Below are positions 1-6,924 of a stretch of DNA of 8,430 nt, piece after piece. Position 1 is the stretch's first letter. Each line of letters starts with the position of its first letter. Below the pieces are notes generated by a model, which saw only the letters and a list, made by a program, of their open reading frames with translations, did no database searches and was not told the origin of the DNA. Both the position numbers and the translations under genes were made by a program. The stretch is from Ruminococcus sp. UBA1366 (lineage in GTDB: Bacteria; Bacillota; Clostridia; Oscillospirales; Ruminococcaceae), in NCBI GenBank assembly GCA_002306005.1, contig DBRO01000132.1, positions 1-8,430 of the forward strand, in the 5' to 3' direction.

Positions 1-168
1 GAGGTCAAGGAACTGGATGCAGAAATCATCCGAGCCTTGGTGGAGCGCATCGATGTCTTCACGCCGGAGAAGGTGCCGGGCACCAGAACGAAAAAGCAGA
101 CCATCCTCATTCATTGGAACTTCATTGGTGCAGTCGAACTGCCCCAAGAACAGAAAAAATCGGCATAG
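1..168 (+). CDS. C-terminal end of a large serine recombinase (partial, begins upstream of the window)
   Basis: An open frame enters from the left edge and stops at TAG 166-168, giving 55 residues. The translation includes LVERIDVFTPEKV and then TILIHWNFIGAVELP. This is the typical last segment (DUF4368-like tail) of Tn4451/TnpX-type and conjugative-transposon serine recombinases, where a 'lv-eri-v...' helix is followed by a short strand pair ending in 'G-vel'. The catalytic resolvase domain, recombinase domain and zinc ribbon would lie upstream and cannot be seen. The gene is convergent with asnB, and its stop codon sits inside the left arm of the terminator hairpin. It differs from the recombinase at 1168-2754 and probably belongs to a separate neighbouring mobile element. 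The family call rests on the tail only. Confidence 0.75.
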   Translation, partial: EVKELDAEIIRALVERIDVFTPEKVPGTRTKKQTILIHWNFIGAVELPQEQKKSA

Positions 169-199
169 CCGGATTTCTCCAAACTATGCCGATATTTTT
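154..199. terminator. Bidirectional intrinsic terminator between a recombinase gene and asnB
   Basis: A perfect 10-bp stem pairs ATCGGCATAG (159-168) with CTATGCCGAT (184-193) across a 15-nt loop. A T-run (195-199) follows on the plus strand and six A's (154-159) lie on the other side, giving a U-tract on the minus strand. It therefore fits termination of both convergent genes: the recombinase ending at 168 and asnB ending at 249. The recombinase stop codon TAG (166-168) is part of the left arm. Confidence 0.8.
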
Positions 200-248
200 C
201 CAAGGTATAAAATCCCTTAGTGAGACACCCTTAAGCGCCTCTTTTTAT

Positions 249-938
249 TTATATAATCATGATTTTATATTTTTCCAGCCAGTAGTTGATTTGCAGCAGA
301 TAAGCAATAATCTGGGGGTTGGTCATCAGCTGTCCGTACCACTGAGTTTGCGTATCGGCTGAGAGCAGTTTCTCAATTTCTGATTTTTTCACAATCCGTA
401 ACAGGGGTGCTGTAGGGTTTGCAATCACTTCCCGCAGGTTGGCGGAAACAGCAGCGGTATAATTCGGGTTATGCGTTTTGGGATAGGGACTTTTCTTTCT
501 CCAAAGCACTTCCTCCGGAAGGTAGCTTTCCATGGCTTTGCGGAGCAGTCCTTTTTCCCTGCCCATATAGTCCTTAAACTCCCACGGAACGGTATAAAGA
601 TACTCCACAATCCGGTAATCGCAGAACGGCACGCGGACTTCCAGTCCGTTATACATACTCATCCGGTCTTTGCGGTCTAATAAGGTTTGCATGAACCACT
701 CCAGATTCAGGCGCATCATTTCGCGCATGCGGTGTTCTAAAGACGAACCACCCTCGTTCGGATTGACTTTTCCTATGGTGGAAGCGTACTTGCCATACAC
801 ATATTTTTCAGGATTCACGCAACGGGCAAATTCATCCTGCAAGAGATTTGCACGGTAAAATGTGGACTGCGACCACGGAAAGCCGTTTGTAGCACGGATA
901 TCTTTATCCCGATACCATGGGTAGCCGCCGAAGATTTC
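249..938 (-). pseudogene. asnB: asnB 3' part: C-terminal half of asparagine synthetase, cut off by the inserted element
   Basis: Read on the minus strand from the GAA codon at 938-936, the frame gives E-IFGGYPWYRDKDIRATNGF and runs unbroken to TAA at 251-249. This is the rest of the ATP-pyrophosphatase (synthetase) domain of class B, glutamine-hydrolysing asparagine synthetase. It includes the hallmark runs DRKDRMSMYNGLEVRVPF and GLLRKAMESYLPEEVLWRKK. The part holds 228 residues after the junction glutamate. The other half is at 6949-8105, and the two join in frame into a 614-residue protein, the usual length for clostridial AsnB. No ATG with a ribosome binding site lies at the start of this part; the earliest usable start seen is a TTG at 842. 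It is therefore probably not translated while the element is present. No internal stop or frameshift was seen, so the break comes from the insertion and not from decay. Confidence 0.93.
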
Positions 939-955
939 ATTGGGATTTACGGGAT
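930..955. other. Left attachment junction (attL-type) between asnB and the element
   Basis: The asnB side ends at the shared TCAT (937-940). Two bases further in, on the element side, lies the arm GGATTTACGGG (943-953). This is the imperfect reverse complement of the arm at the other end (CCTGTAAAGCC, 6934-6944), with 9 of 11 positions matching. Left/right naming is arbitrary. The match of arms and the restored asnB frame support this as a recombination joint; the minimal site length cannot be told from sequence alone. Confidence 0.75.
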
Positions 956-1013
956 TACATTTTTGTCATACAGAAATTTGTCCGCTCCATATATTGATAT
1001 GGGGGGATTTTTT

Positions 1014-1163
1014 ATGCCGGTATTTAAGGAAATTTTACTGGGTAACACCAAACTTATTTTTTATGAAGCAGCGGTTTCAGGCAATCCAGAAGCACTATTA
1101 TCCAGAATTACAGAGCAAATTTTCCCGCTTCTGCAAGAGGAAACTGCACCGCACTGGGGGTGA
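1014..1163 (+). CDS. Possible 49-residue small protein upstream of and coupled to the recombinase
   Basis: The ATG at 1014 is preceded by GGGGGG (1001-1006) with a 7-nt spacing, a good ribosome binding site. The frame encodes 49 residues starting MPVFKEILLGNTKLIFYEAA and ending at TGA 1161-1163. That stop overlaps the ribosome binding site of the recombinase (GGGGGTGAG, 1155-1163), which suggests translational coupling. The predicted protein is acidic to neutral with an amphipathic helix-like middle (SRITEQIFPLLQEE), has no cysteine cluster and no membrane segment. I do not recognise a family. A role as a recombinase accessory or control factor is only a guess from position. The competing explanation is that it is a chance frame within a leader. 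Confidence 0.45.
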   Translation: MPVFKEILLGNTKLIFYEAAVSGNPEALLSRITEQIFPLLQEETAPHWG

Positions 1164-1167
1164 GATT

Positions 1168-2754
1168 ATGGCGCAAAGCAGTCGGGAATATGTAATTTAT
1201 CTGCGCAAATCCCGAGCGGATGCCGATGCCGAAGCACGCGGAGAGGACGAAACGCTTCGGCGACATGAAACGGCTTTGCTTGCACTAGCAAAACAAAAAA
1301 AGCTTGTTGTCGCAAAGATTTACCGCGAGATCGTTTCCGGCGAAACCATTGGTGCGCGTCCGGAAATGCAAAGGCTTTTAACAGAGGTGGAAGCCTGCAA
1401 ATGGGCAGGCGTGCTTGTCATGGAAATTGAGCGGCTTGCCCGTGGGGATACCATCGACCAAGGAATTGTCGCACAGACGTTTCAAGCATCCGGCACGCGA
1501 ATTATTACGCCAAGCAAGGAATATGATCCCACAAACGAATTTGATGAGGAGTATTTTGAATTTGGGCTGTTTATGTCCCGACGGGAATACAAAGCAATTA
1601 ACCGCCGGCTTCAACGCGGGCGGGAATGTGCGGCAAAGGAAGGACGATTCCAAGGCAGTCGGGCACCTTTTGGTTATGAACGCTGCCGCAACGCTGAAAA
1701 TGCCCCTACCCTGCGGATTGTTCCCGAACAGGCAGAAATTGTTCGATTCATTTTTACTTATTTTGTGCAAGGCATGGGACTTTCCGAACTGGCACGGACG
1801 CTGAATGAAATGGGTATTACGCCGCCGACACAGGACTACTGGCAGAAAGCAACCCTGCGGCAAATGCTGAGCAATCCCGTTTATGCTGGAAAAATTCGCT
1901 GGGGATATCGCCGCCAGCACACCAAATTATCGGACGGGCAGAAAATTTTGCAGCGGCAGATCCAACCGGAACAAAACTGGATCCTTGCGGACGGACTACA
2001 CAGCGCAATTATTGAGGAAACCATGTTTCGCCACGCACAGGATTCATTATCTAAAAATCCTGTTGTGCCGGTAAGCAAGAACAAAGAATTGAAAAATCCG
2101 CTAGCAGGTGTGGTATGCTGCGCACTTTGCGGACGGAAAATGACGTTGCGCCGAGCTGGAAATTCCGTAAAACCGGATTATCTAGTTTGCACCAGCCGAC
2201 ACTGCAAAACTGTTTCTTCTCCCCTGCTCTTGGTGGAAGAACGTTTGCTAGCTGCTTTGCAATACTGGCTGGAAGGATATCGATTGGACTGGAACACCGT
2301 ACAAAATTCAAAATTGCCCGTGCAAACACGTCTGGAAGAATCTCTAGCGCAAGTGAAAAAAGCACGCGCGAAGCTGAAACGCCAATTTGCAAACATTCAT
2401 GATTTGTTGGAGCGCGGAATTTACTCCGCGGAAGTTTTTTTACAAAGAACCGAGGAGATTTCGCAGCGTTTGGCGCAAACGCATACTGCGGAGCAAACGC
2501 TATCTGCAGAATTTGAACAAATACAATCTGCTTATACGCTGAACAGCGAGGACTTTCTGCCGAAACAAATTGTAGAATGCTATGAAAAATTGCCGAACGC
2601 TGCGGGAAAAAATTGTTTACTGAAACTGCTTCTGGACAAAGTTGTGTATGAAAAAGACAAGAGCGGTGCCTGTAAAGGCGGTTCCGTGGATGGATTTACC
2701 CTGCGTATTTTTCCAAAGCTCCCCTATCATTCGGATTTTACTGCGGATACTTGA
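1168..2754 (+). CDS. Large serine recombinase (integrase/excisionase of the element), 528 residues
   Basis: This is the enzyme expected to insert and excise the element by serine-mediated strand exchange. The start ATG 1168 is chosen for the strong site GGGGGTGAG (1155-1163) just upstream. The frame is open further up only through a TTG with no ribosome binding site. The N-terminal resolvase domain (about residues 7-155) has the nucleophile Ser15 in YLRKSR, then SGE (57-59), R64 and ERLARGD (88-94). The recombinase domain (about 160-290) contains the usual APFGYE motif. A zinc ribbon follows with Cys318/Cys321 and Cys341/Cys346. A charged coiled-coil-like segment (about 385-460) and a short C-terminal tail complete it. 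All landmark residues are present, so it looks functional. The stop TGA 2752-2754 lies within the -35 box of the cargo promoter. It is shorter than TnpX of Tn4451 (about 700 residues) but of the same general class. Confidence 0.93.
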   Translation: MAQSSREYVIYLRKSRADADAEARGEDETLRRHETALLALAKQKKLVVAKIYREIVSGETIGARPEMQRLLTEVEACKWAGVLVMEIERLARGDTIDQGIVAQTFQASGTRIITPSKEYDPTNEFDEEYFEFGLFMSRREYKAINRRLQRGRECAAKEGRFQGSRAPFGYERCRNAENAPTLRIVPEQAEIVRFIFTYFVQGMGLSELARTLNEMGITPPTQDYWQKATLRQMLSNPVYAGKIRWGYRRQHTKLSDGQKILQRQIQPEQNWILADGLHSAIIEETMFRHAQDSLSKNPVVPVSKNKELKNPLAGVVCCALCGRKMTLRRAGNSVKPDYLVCTSRHCKTVSSPLLLVEERLLAALQYWLEGYRLDWNTVQNSKLPVQTRLEESLAQVKKARAKLKRQFANIHDLLERGIYSAEVFLQRTEEISQRLAQTHTAEQTLSAEFEQIQSAYTLNSEDFLPKQIVECYEKLPNAAGKNCLLKLLLDKVVYEKDKSGACKGGSVDGFTLRIFPKLPYHSDFTADT

Positions 2755-2779
2755 CAATTATACTGCTACAAGTTATAAT
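2751..2779 (+). promoter_or_regulatory. Near-perfect sigma-A promoter for the metH cargo operon
   Basis: TTGACA (2751-2756) and TATAAT (2774-2779) are both consensus hexamers with an optimal 17-bp spacer. Transcription would start near 2786. The -35 box overlaps the last codon and stop of the recombinase gene, so the two units are packed without a gap. The promoter points at the cargo genes, about 130 bp from the first start codon. Confidence 0.85.
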
Positions 2780-2785
2780 CATGGT

Positions 2786-2911
2786 ATGCAAACGATACTT
2801 TGGTTCGTTTAAAGAAGCAGGGGTTCTACTGGGAGTGATTTAAAAAGGCTGTGTAATGCAGCCTTTTTGTATATCCGGAAATGAATCTTTTAGCAGAAAG
2901 CAGGTGAGCGA
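2786..2911 (+). promoter_or_regulatory. Transcribed leader of the metH operon with a premature terminator; possible riboswitch or attenuator of unknown class
   Basis: RNA from the promoter at 2751-2779 would carry about 55 nt before reaching a perfect terminator (2842-2870) that stands between the promoter and the first gene at 2912. Upstream of the terminator is a small hairpin, AAACGA (2790-2795) with TCGTTT (2805-2810), followed by a G-rich stretch (about 2815-2835). I see no B12 box, no SAM-I, SAM-II, SAM-III or tetrahydrofolate riboswitch core, and no T-box. I also found no obvious antiterminator pairing. No second good promoter is visible between the terminator and 2912. Expression of the cargo therefore seems to need read-through or regulated antitermination. 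That regulation is inferred from layout. Confidence 0.45.
2842..2870 (+). terminator. Intrinsic terminator inside the metH operon leader
   Basis: AAAAAGGCTG (2842-2851) pairs perfectly over 10 bp with CAGCCTTTTT (2859-2868) around a 7-nt loop, and the five T's form the U-tract. It could end transcripts of the recombinase gene, but it also lies downstream of the strong promoter at 2751-2779. It would therefore also stop that promoter's transcripts unless overcome. Because the stem is symmetric with A's on the other side, it could work on the minus strand too. Confidence 0.85.
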
Positions 2912-3580
2912 ATGGTACAAGCCTTGACAGTATCCGCGGAACAGGTTTCTGTGCCGTTTGCGGAGGTTTGCCGGTATTTGATGCTGGGAAAAGCTTCTCC
3001 CGATGCGGCTTTGACTGCGTTAATTTCAAATTCCGTTCAGGAATTTCAGCGAGTCGCGCACTATACTGCTTGCTTTATGAAAGTTCCTGTAAAAATAACA
3101 GATACGCGGGTGGATTTTAACGGTCTTTCGGCGGAAAGCAAACATCTTGCACGGCATTTGCAGGGATGTACGCAGTCCATTTTGTTCGCCGCAACGACCG
3201 GATTAGAAACTGAACGGCAACGTAAACGCGCCGGAATGCTTTCACCTGCAAAAGCTTTGGTGTTGGATGCGGTTGGCACTGCTGCGATTGAACGCTTCTG
3301 TGATATTCTTTGCGAACGTTGGAAACGTGAATGTTCACCGGCGCAGATTCGCACACGGTTTAGTCCCGGATATGGAGATTTAGCACTGGAATTTCAGGTT
3401 CCCCTGTTACGAACGCTGGAGGCAGCACGTCATGCGGGGATTACCCTCACAGAATCCTTATTAATGATTCCGCAAAAATCTGTTTCCGCGATTGTTGGCA
3501 TTGGCCCGGCGGCGGAACGACCCTCCCATGGCTGTGCGGACTGCGGCCGGGAGAATTGTGATTTTGCAAGAGAATCGTAG
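2912..3580 (+). CDS. MetH activation subunit (AdoMet-binding reactivation domain as a separate protein), 222 residues
   Basis: The translation matches the vitamin B12-dependent methionine synthase activation domain. In E. coli this domain is the C-terminus of MetH; in many Clostridia and in Thermotoga it is a separate small protein encoded next to metH. It binds S-adenosylmethionine and remethylates cobalamin that has oxidised to cob(II)alamin, with a reductant. Key features are RFSPGYGD (149-156), the AdoMet-binding signature, and the conserved ITLTESLLMIPQKSVSAIVGI block (176-196, PQKS at 187-190). A C-terminal cysteine group (Cys208, Cys211, Cys216 in CADCGRENC) is typical of the stand-alone form. 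The ATG at 2912 has AGGTGAG (2902-2908) just upstream. metH follows 25 nt after the stop, and that enzyme lacks its own activation domain, so the two should work as partners in the cytoplasm. Confidence 0.9.
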   Translation: MVQALTVSAEQVSVPFAEVCRYLMLGKASPDAALTALISNSVQEFQRVAHYTACFMKVPVKITDTRVDFNGLSAESKHLARHLQGCTQSILFAATTGLETERQRKRAGMLSPAKALVLDAVGTAAIERFCDILCERWKRECSPAQIRTRFSPGYGDLALEFQVPLLRTLEAARHAGITLTESLLMIPQKSVSAIVGIGPAAERPSHGCADCGRENCDFARES

Positions 3581-3605
3581 AAAAAACAAAATGAGAAGGT
3601 TTACG

Positions 3606-6020
3606 ATGAAGATACAAGAACAAATCAAACAAGGTGTGTTTTTTTTAGACGGCGGCACAGGTACCTATTTGCAGGAGCGCGGACTTGCGCCCGGCGAACT
3701 GCCGGAACTTTGGAATCTCACGCACCCGGATGAGATTATTGCCCTGCACAAGGCTTATTATCGAGCGGGCAGTCATAGTGTTTGCACCAATACATTTGGC
3801 GCAAACAGCTTGAAATTTAATGGGCGTGCGAGAAATCCCGATGTGGAAGAAATTGTCCGTGCGGCGGTCAACTGTGCAAGCATTGCGCGGGATGGTTCAC
3901 AAGGTATCGGGCAGGCACAAAAATTCATTGCGCTGGACATTGGTCCATTGGGACATTTGCTTGCACCGCTGGGCGATTTGGAATTTGAACAAGCGGTAGC
4001 GCTTTTTGCGGAAATTGTTCGAGCCGGTACGGATGCGGGTGCGGATTATATCTATATTGAAACGATGAACGACTGCTATGAAACAAAAGCCGCCGTACTT
4101 GCAGCAAAGGAAAACAGCGATTTACCGGTTTTTGTGAGTAATGTTTACGATGAATCCGGCAAGCTGATGAGCGGCACGGAGCCTGAAGCCATGGTCGCCA
4201 TGCTGGAGGGGCTTGGTGCGGATGTCATTGGCATGAACTGCTCTTTGGGGCCGGATAAAATGCTGGAGATTCTTCCCCGATTTGTTCGAGCGGCATCCGT
4301 GCCGATACTGGTGAAACCGAACGCGGGATTGCCTCACACAGAGGGCGGTAAAACTGTCTATGATGTGGGTGCGGAGGCATTTGCAGATGTAATGGCGCAG
4401 ATTGTACGAGGCGGTGCCGGCGTTGTGGGCGGGTGTTGCGGCACCACTCCGGATTTTATTCAAACGATGACGGCACGGGTAGGAAATTTCCCCGCGGCAC
4501 AGGGAACGCCGAAAAAATTATCCGTCATCAGTTCCTATTCCCATGCGGTTTATTTTGGAGAGAAACCGGTGCTCATCGGGGAGCGCATCAACCCCACGGG
4601 CAAAAAGCGTTTTCAGCAGGCGCTGCGCGAAGGTGAACTCGGCTACATTGTCAAGGAGGGTGTTTCCCAGCAGGAAAGCGGCGCGGATGTGCTGGATGTA
4701 AATGTTGGCTTGCCGGAAATTGATGAGCCTGCCATGCTGGAATCCTGCGTCAAGGAACTGCAAAGTGTATGCGATTTGCCCTTACAAATTGATACTTCGG
4801 ATGCGGAAGCAATGGAACGCGCGCTCCGGATTTACAACGGAAAAGCCATGGTGAATTCCGTAAACGGCAACGTTGATGTAATGGACAGGGTTTTTCCTCT
4901 TGTGAAAAAATACGGCGGATTTGTAGTTTGTTTAACGCTGGACGAAAGCGGGATTCCCGCAACGGCGCAGGGCAGGCTGGAAATTGCGCGGCGAATTGCG
5001 CTGCGGGCGGCTTCGTATGGAATCGGTATGCAGGACTTGATTTTTGACCCGCTTGCGATGACGATTTCCGCCGAACCGGATGCGGCAAGAATTACGCTGG
5101 AATCCGTTGCCCTGATTCGGCGGGAGCTCGGTGCGTGCTGTTCTTTGGGGATTTCAAATATTTCTTTTGGGCTGCCGAACCGCGATTTTATCACGTCGGC
5201 ATTTTTCCTGATGGCACTGGATGCGGGGTTAAATGCGGCGATTGTCAATCCTTTTTCCGTTGAACTGCAAAAAACTTATCACAGTTATTTGGCGCTTGCC
5301 GGCATGGATGAAAACTGCGCGGGGTATTTGAACTTTGCACAGCAATTTGCCGGACAGGCTTTGCTTTCCCCGACTGCAAAAGCGGTACAAAAAGACCTTC
5401 CTGACGGATTGATGGGTGCCATTATCCGCGGACTTTCGGACGAAGCCGGTATTCTTGCAAAACAAGCGCTGGCAAGCACTTCTCCGCTTGAATTAATTGA
5501 CACACAGATTGTTCCGGCACTGGATGTAGTGGGACGCGGGTTTGAGGAAAAGACCGTTTTTCTCCCGCAATTACTGATGAGCGCTGAGGCGGCTAAAGCA
5601 GCGTTTGAACAAGTTCGTGCAAGTATGCCGGCAAGCAGTACCGCAGGCCCTGCGGTGATTCTTGCAACGGTGAAGGGAGATATTCACGATATTGGAAAAA
5701 ACATTGTCCGCGCCCTGATGGAGAACTACGGGTATTCGGTTATTGACCTTGGGCGGGATGTTTTGCCGGAAGTGATTGTGAAAACGGCAGTGGAAAAAGA
5801 CGTACGCTTGGTAGGTCTAAGCGCGCTGATGACGACAACTGTTCCGGCGATGGAAGAAACCATTCGCCTTTTGAGGCAAGCAAAGCCGGAAACGAAAATT
5901 ATGGTAGGCGGTGCGGTTTTAACACAGGAATATGCGGATAAAATCGGTGCTGATTTTTATGGCAAAAACGCGATGGAGAGCGTTCGTTTCGCACAAAAAT
6001 TCTTTTTTGATAAGGAGTAA
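3606..6020 (+). CDS. metH: Cobalamin-dependent methionine synthase (5-methyltetrahydrofolate:homocysteine methyltransferase), 804 residues
   Basis: It transfers the methyl group of 5-methyltetrahydrofolate to homocysteine through methylcobalamin. Domains in order are as follows. The homocysteine-binding barrel (about 1-290) has zinc ligands Cys212 (NCSLG) and Cys277/Cys278 (GGCCGTTPD). The folate/pterin-binding barrel (about 315-570) starts at IGERINPTGKK (E326, N329). The cobalamin cap domain (about 590-670) follows. The cobalamin-binding Rossmann domain (about 675-804) has the cofactor motif DIHDIGKNIV, with His694 as the lower axial ligand (D692, H694, G697). The activation domain is absent, as in other ~800-residue clostridial and Thermotoga forms, and is supplied by the gene just upstream. 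Start ATG 3606 is preferred because AGAAGG (3594-3599) sits 6 nt before it; ATG 3591 would place this site inside the gene. All catalytic residues looked for are present. No metF or flavodoxin gene accompanies it in the element. Confidence 0.96.
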   Translation: MKIQEQIKQGVFFLDGGTGTYLQERGLAPGELPELWNLTHPDEIIALHKAYYRAGSHSVCTNTFGANSLKFNGRARNPDVEEIVRAAVNCASIARDGSQGIGQAQKFIALDIGPLGHLLAPLGDLEFEQAVALFAEIVRAGTDAGADYIYIETMNDCYETKAAVLAAKENSDLPVFVSNVYDESGKLMSGTEPEAMVAMLEGLGADVIGMNCSLGPDKMLEILPRFVRAASVPILVKPNAGLPHTEGGKTVYDVGAEAFADVMAQIVRGGAGVVGGCCGTTPDFIQTMTARVGNFPAAQGTPKKLSVISSYSHAVYFGEKPVLIGERINPTGKKRFQQALREGELGYIVKEGVSQQESGADVLDVNVGLPEIDEPAMLESCVKELQSVCDLPLQIDTSDAEAMERALRIYNGKAMVNSVNGNVDVMDRVFPLVKKYGGFVVCLTLDESGIPATAQGRLEIARRIALRAASYGIGMQDLIFDPLAMTISAEPDAARITLESVALIRRELGACCSLGISNISFGLPNRDFITSAFFLMALDAGLNAAIVNPFSVELQKTYHSYLALAGMDENCAGYLNFAQQFAGQALLSPTAKAVQKDLPDGLMGAIIRGLSDEAGILAKQALASTSPLELIDTQIVPALDVVGRGFEEKTVFLPQLLMSAEAAKAAFEQVRASMPASSTAGPAVILATVKGDIHDIGKNIVRALMENYGYSVIDLGRDVLPEVIVKTAVEKDVRLVGLSALMTTTVPAMEETIRLLRQAKPETKIMVGGAVLTQEYADKIGADFYGKNAMESVRFAQKFFFDKE

Positions 6021-6023
6021 ACG

Positions 6024-6434
6024 ATGAAAGCAAACAAGAAAATTTTGAAAATTCTCATTCCTATTTTGATACCGGTACTGCTTGCAGGCGGCCTGCTGGC
6101 GGTATGGTATTTCAACCGAGAGAAACCGGAGGACGGCAAAAAGGACATTACCATTTCTGTTGTTTATCAGGACGGAAAAACAGAGACACACGAGGTTTCC
6201 ACCGATGCTCAATACTTGAAGGAGGCGGCAGATACGGTGTTGAAACTAGACGGTACAGAAAGTGAATACGGCTTTCTGATTACTGCTATTAACGGCGTGT
6301 CGGCGGATTATGATACGGACAAGGCATACTGGGCAATTTATGTTAATGACGAATACGCTACGCTAGGTGTGAGTGCACAGCCGGTTGCTGATGGTGATAC
6401 CTATAAATTTCAATATGAAACCGCAGCAGAATAA
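6024..6434 (+). CDS. Membrane-anchored DUF4430 (transcobalamin-like C-terminal domain) protein, 136 residues
   Basis: The start ATG 6024 follows AAGGAG (6012-6017), which overlaps the metH stop, so it is tightly coupled to metH. Residues 1-6 are basic and residues about 7-30 form one hydrophobic segment (ILKILIPILIPVLLAGGLLA), a signal anchor or uncleaved signal peptide. No lipobox cysteine is present. The outside part (about 60-134) fits the DUF4430 fold, with DKAYWAIYVNDEY, a short 'lGVSAQPVADGDTYKF' hairpin and a Tyr/Glu-rich end. Domains of this family resemble the C-terminal domain of eukaryotic transcobalamin/intrinsic factor and are often found in surface proteins of Gram-positives. 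Placed between metH and an S component, a role in catching a corrinoid at the cell surface is likely, but this is inferred from context. Confidence 0.82.
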   Translation: MKANKKILKILIPILIPVLLAGGLLAVWYFNREKPEDGKKDITISVVYQDGKTETHEVSTDAQYLKEAADTVLKLDGTESEYGFLITAINGVSADYDTDKAYWAIYVNDEYATLGVSAQPVADGDTYKFQYETAAE

Positions 6435-6924
6435 GATTTCGTTACGCGAACTTGCGCGTCTTGGGATTTGCACGGCACTGATTTTTACGGCACAGGTTGC
6501 TATGGCGGCACTGCCAAATATTGAAATCGTCACACTGTTACTCATTCTATACACGCTTTGGTTCGAAAAAAAAGCGTTGTTGATTCTTTCTGCGTTTGTG
6601 TTACTGGAAGGCATTTTCTACGGCTTTCACCAGTGGTGGTTCGGGTATCTTTACATTTGGCTGCTGCTTTGGGTGGTTGTTCGTTTGCTGGGCAAAAAAG
6701 AACGCGGCACGTTATTTTGGGCTTGCATTGGCAGCGGATTCGGCTTACTATTTGGATTGCTCTATGCGCCGGTTTACTACGTCATCGGTGGATTTGGCTA
6801 TGCGGTTTCGTGGTGGATTTCTGGTATTCCTTTTGATATCCTGCATGGTGCGGGTAATTTTCTTTTAATTTTGCTGTTATTTTCGCCGCTGAACAGAGTT
6901 GGGCGGCGGCTGTTGAACCTTTAA
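6415..6924 (+). CDS. ECF transporter S component, probably for cobalamin or a precursor, 169 residues
   Basis: This is a small, very hydrophobic protein with about six membrane segments (roughly 16-33, 36-48, 54-75, 78-93, 98-121, 140-157). It has the S-component style ARLGICTALIFTAQVAMAAL followed by PNIEIVTLL, and the closing IPFDILHGAGNFLLILLL. S components bind a vitamin and dock on a shared EcfA/EcfA'/EcfT energy module. That module is not in this element, so a host-encoded one is needed (group II ECF). Start ATG 6415 overlaps the DUF4430 gene by 20 nt. No good ribosome binding site precedes it, so coupled translation is likely; in-frame starts at 6373 (GTG) or 6391 (ATG) are possible alternatives. 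Cobalamin as substrate is suggested by the neighbours metH and DUF4430 and resembles the idea of CbrT-type transporters, but it cannot be read from the sequence alone. Confidence 0.85.
   Translation: MKPQQNKISLRELARLGICTALIFTAQVAMAALPNIEIVTLLLILYTLWFEKKALLILSAFVLLEGIFYGFHQWWFGYLYIWLLLWVVVRLLGKKERGTLFWACIGSGFGLLFGLLYAPVYYVIGGFGYAVSWWISGIPFDILHGAGNFLLILLLFSPLNRVGRRLLNL

Noticed and set aside
214..233. Direct repeat CCCTTA between asnB and the left recombinase, as a possible attachment site
   Set aside because: Six bases are too short to support a claim, and there is no second boundary in the window to compare with.
940..1167. Upstream extension of the recombinase by 76 residues from a TTG at 940
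   Set aside because: There is no ribosome binding site, and it would start inside the attachment junction. The family's N-terminal strand begins right after ATG 1168, which has a strong site. The small ORF at 1014 explains the region better.
1378..1920. 180-residue open frame on the minus strand inside the recombinase gene
   Set aside because: It lies wholly antisense to a well-supported gene, has no ribosome binding site and has low-complexity composition unlike a real protein. It is a shadow frame.
2781..2843. 20-codon leader peptide (ATG 2781, ending TAA) before the metH operon terminator
   Set aside because: The ATG is 1 bp after the -10 box and so upstream of the expected transcript start. 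It has no run of methionine or other regulatory codons.
2786..2911. Cobalamin, SAM or tetrahydrofolate riboswitch controlling metH
   Set aside because: The gene context invites it, but the leader is too short for a cobalamin riboswitch, and no B12 box or SAM/THF core sequence was found. It is kept only as an unclassified leader.
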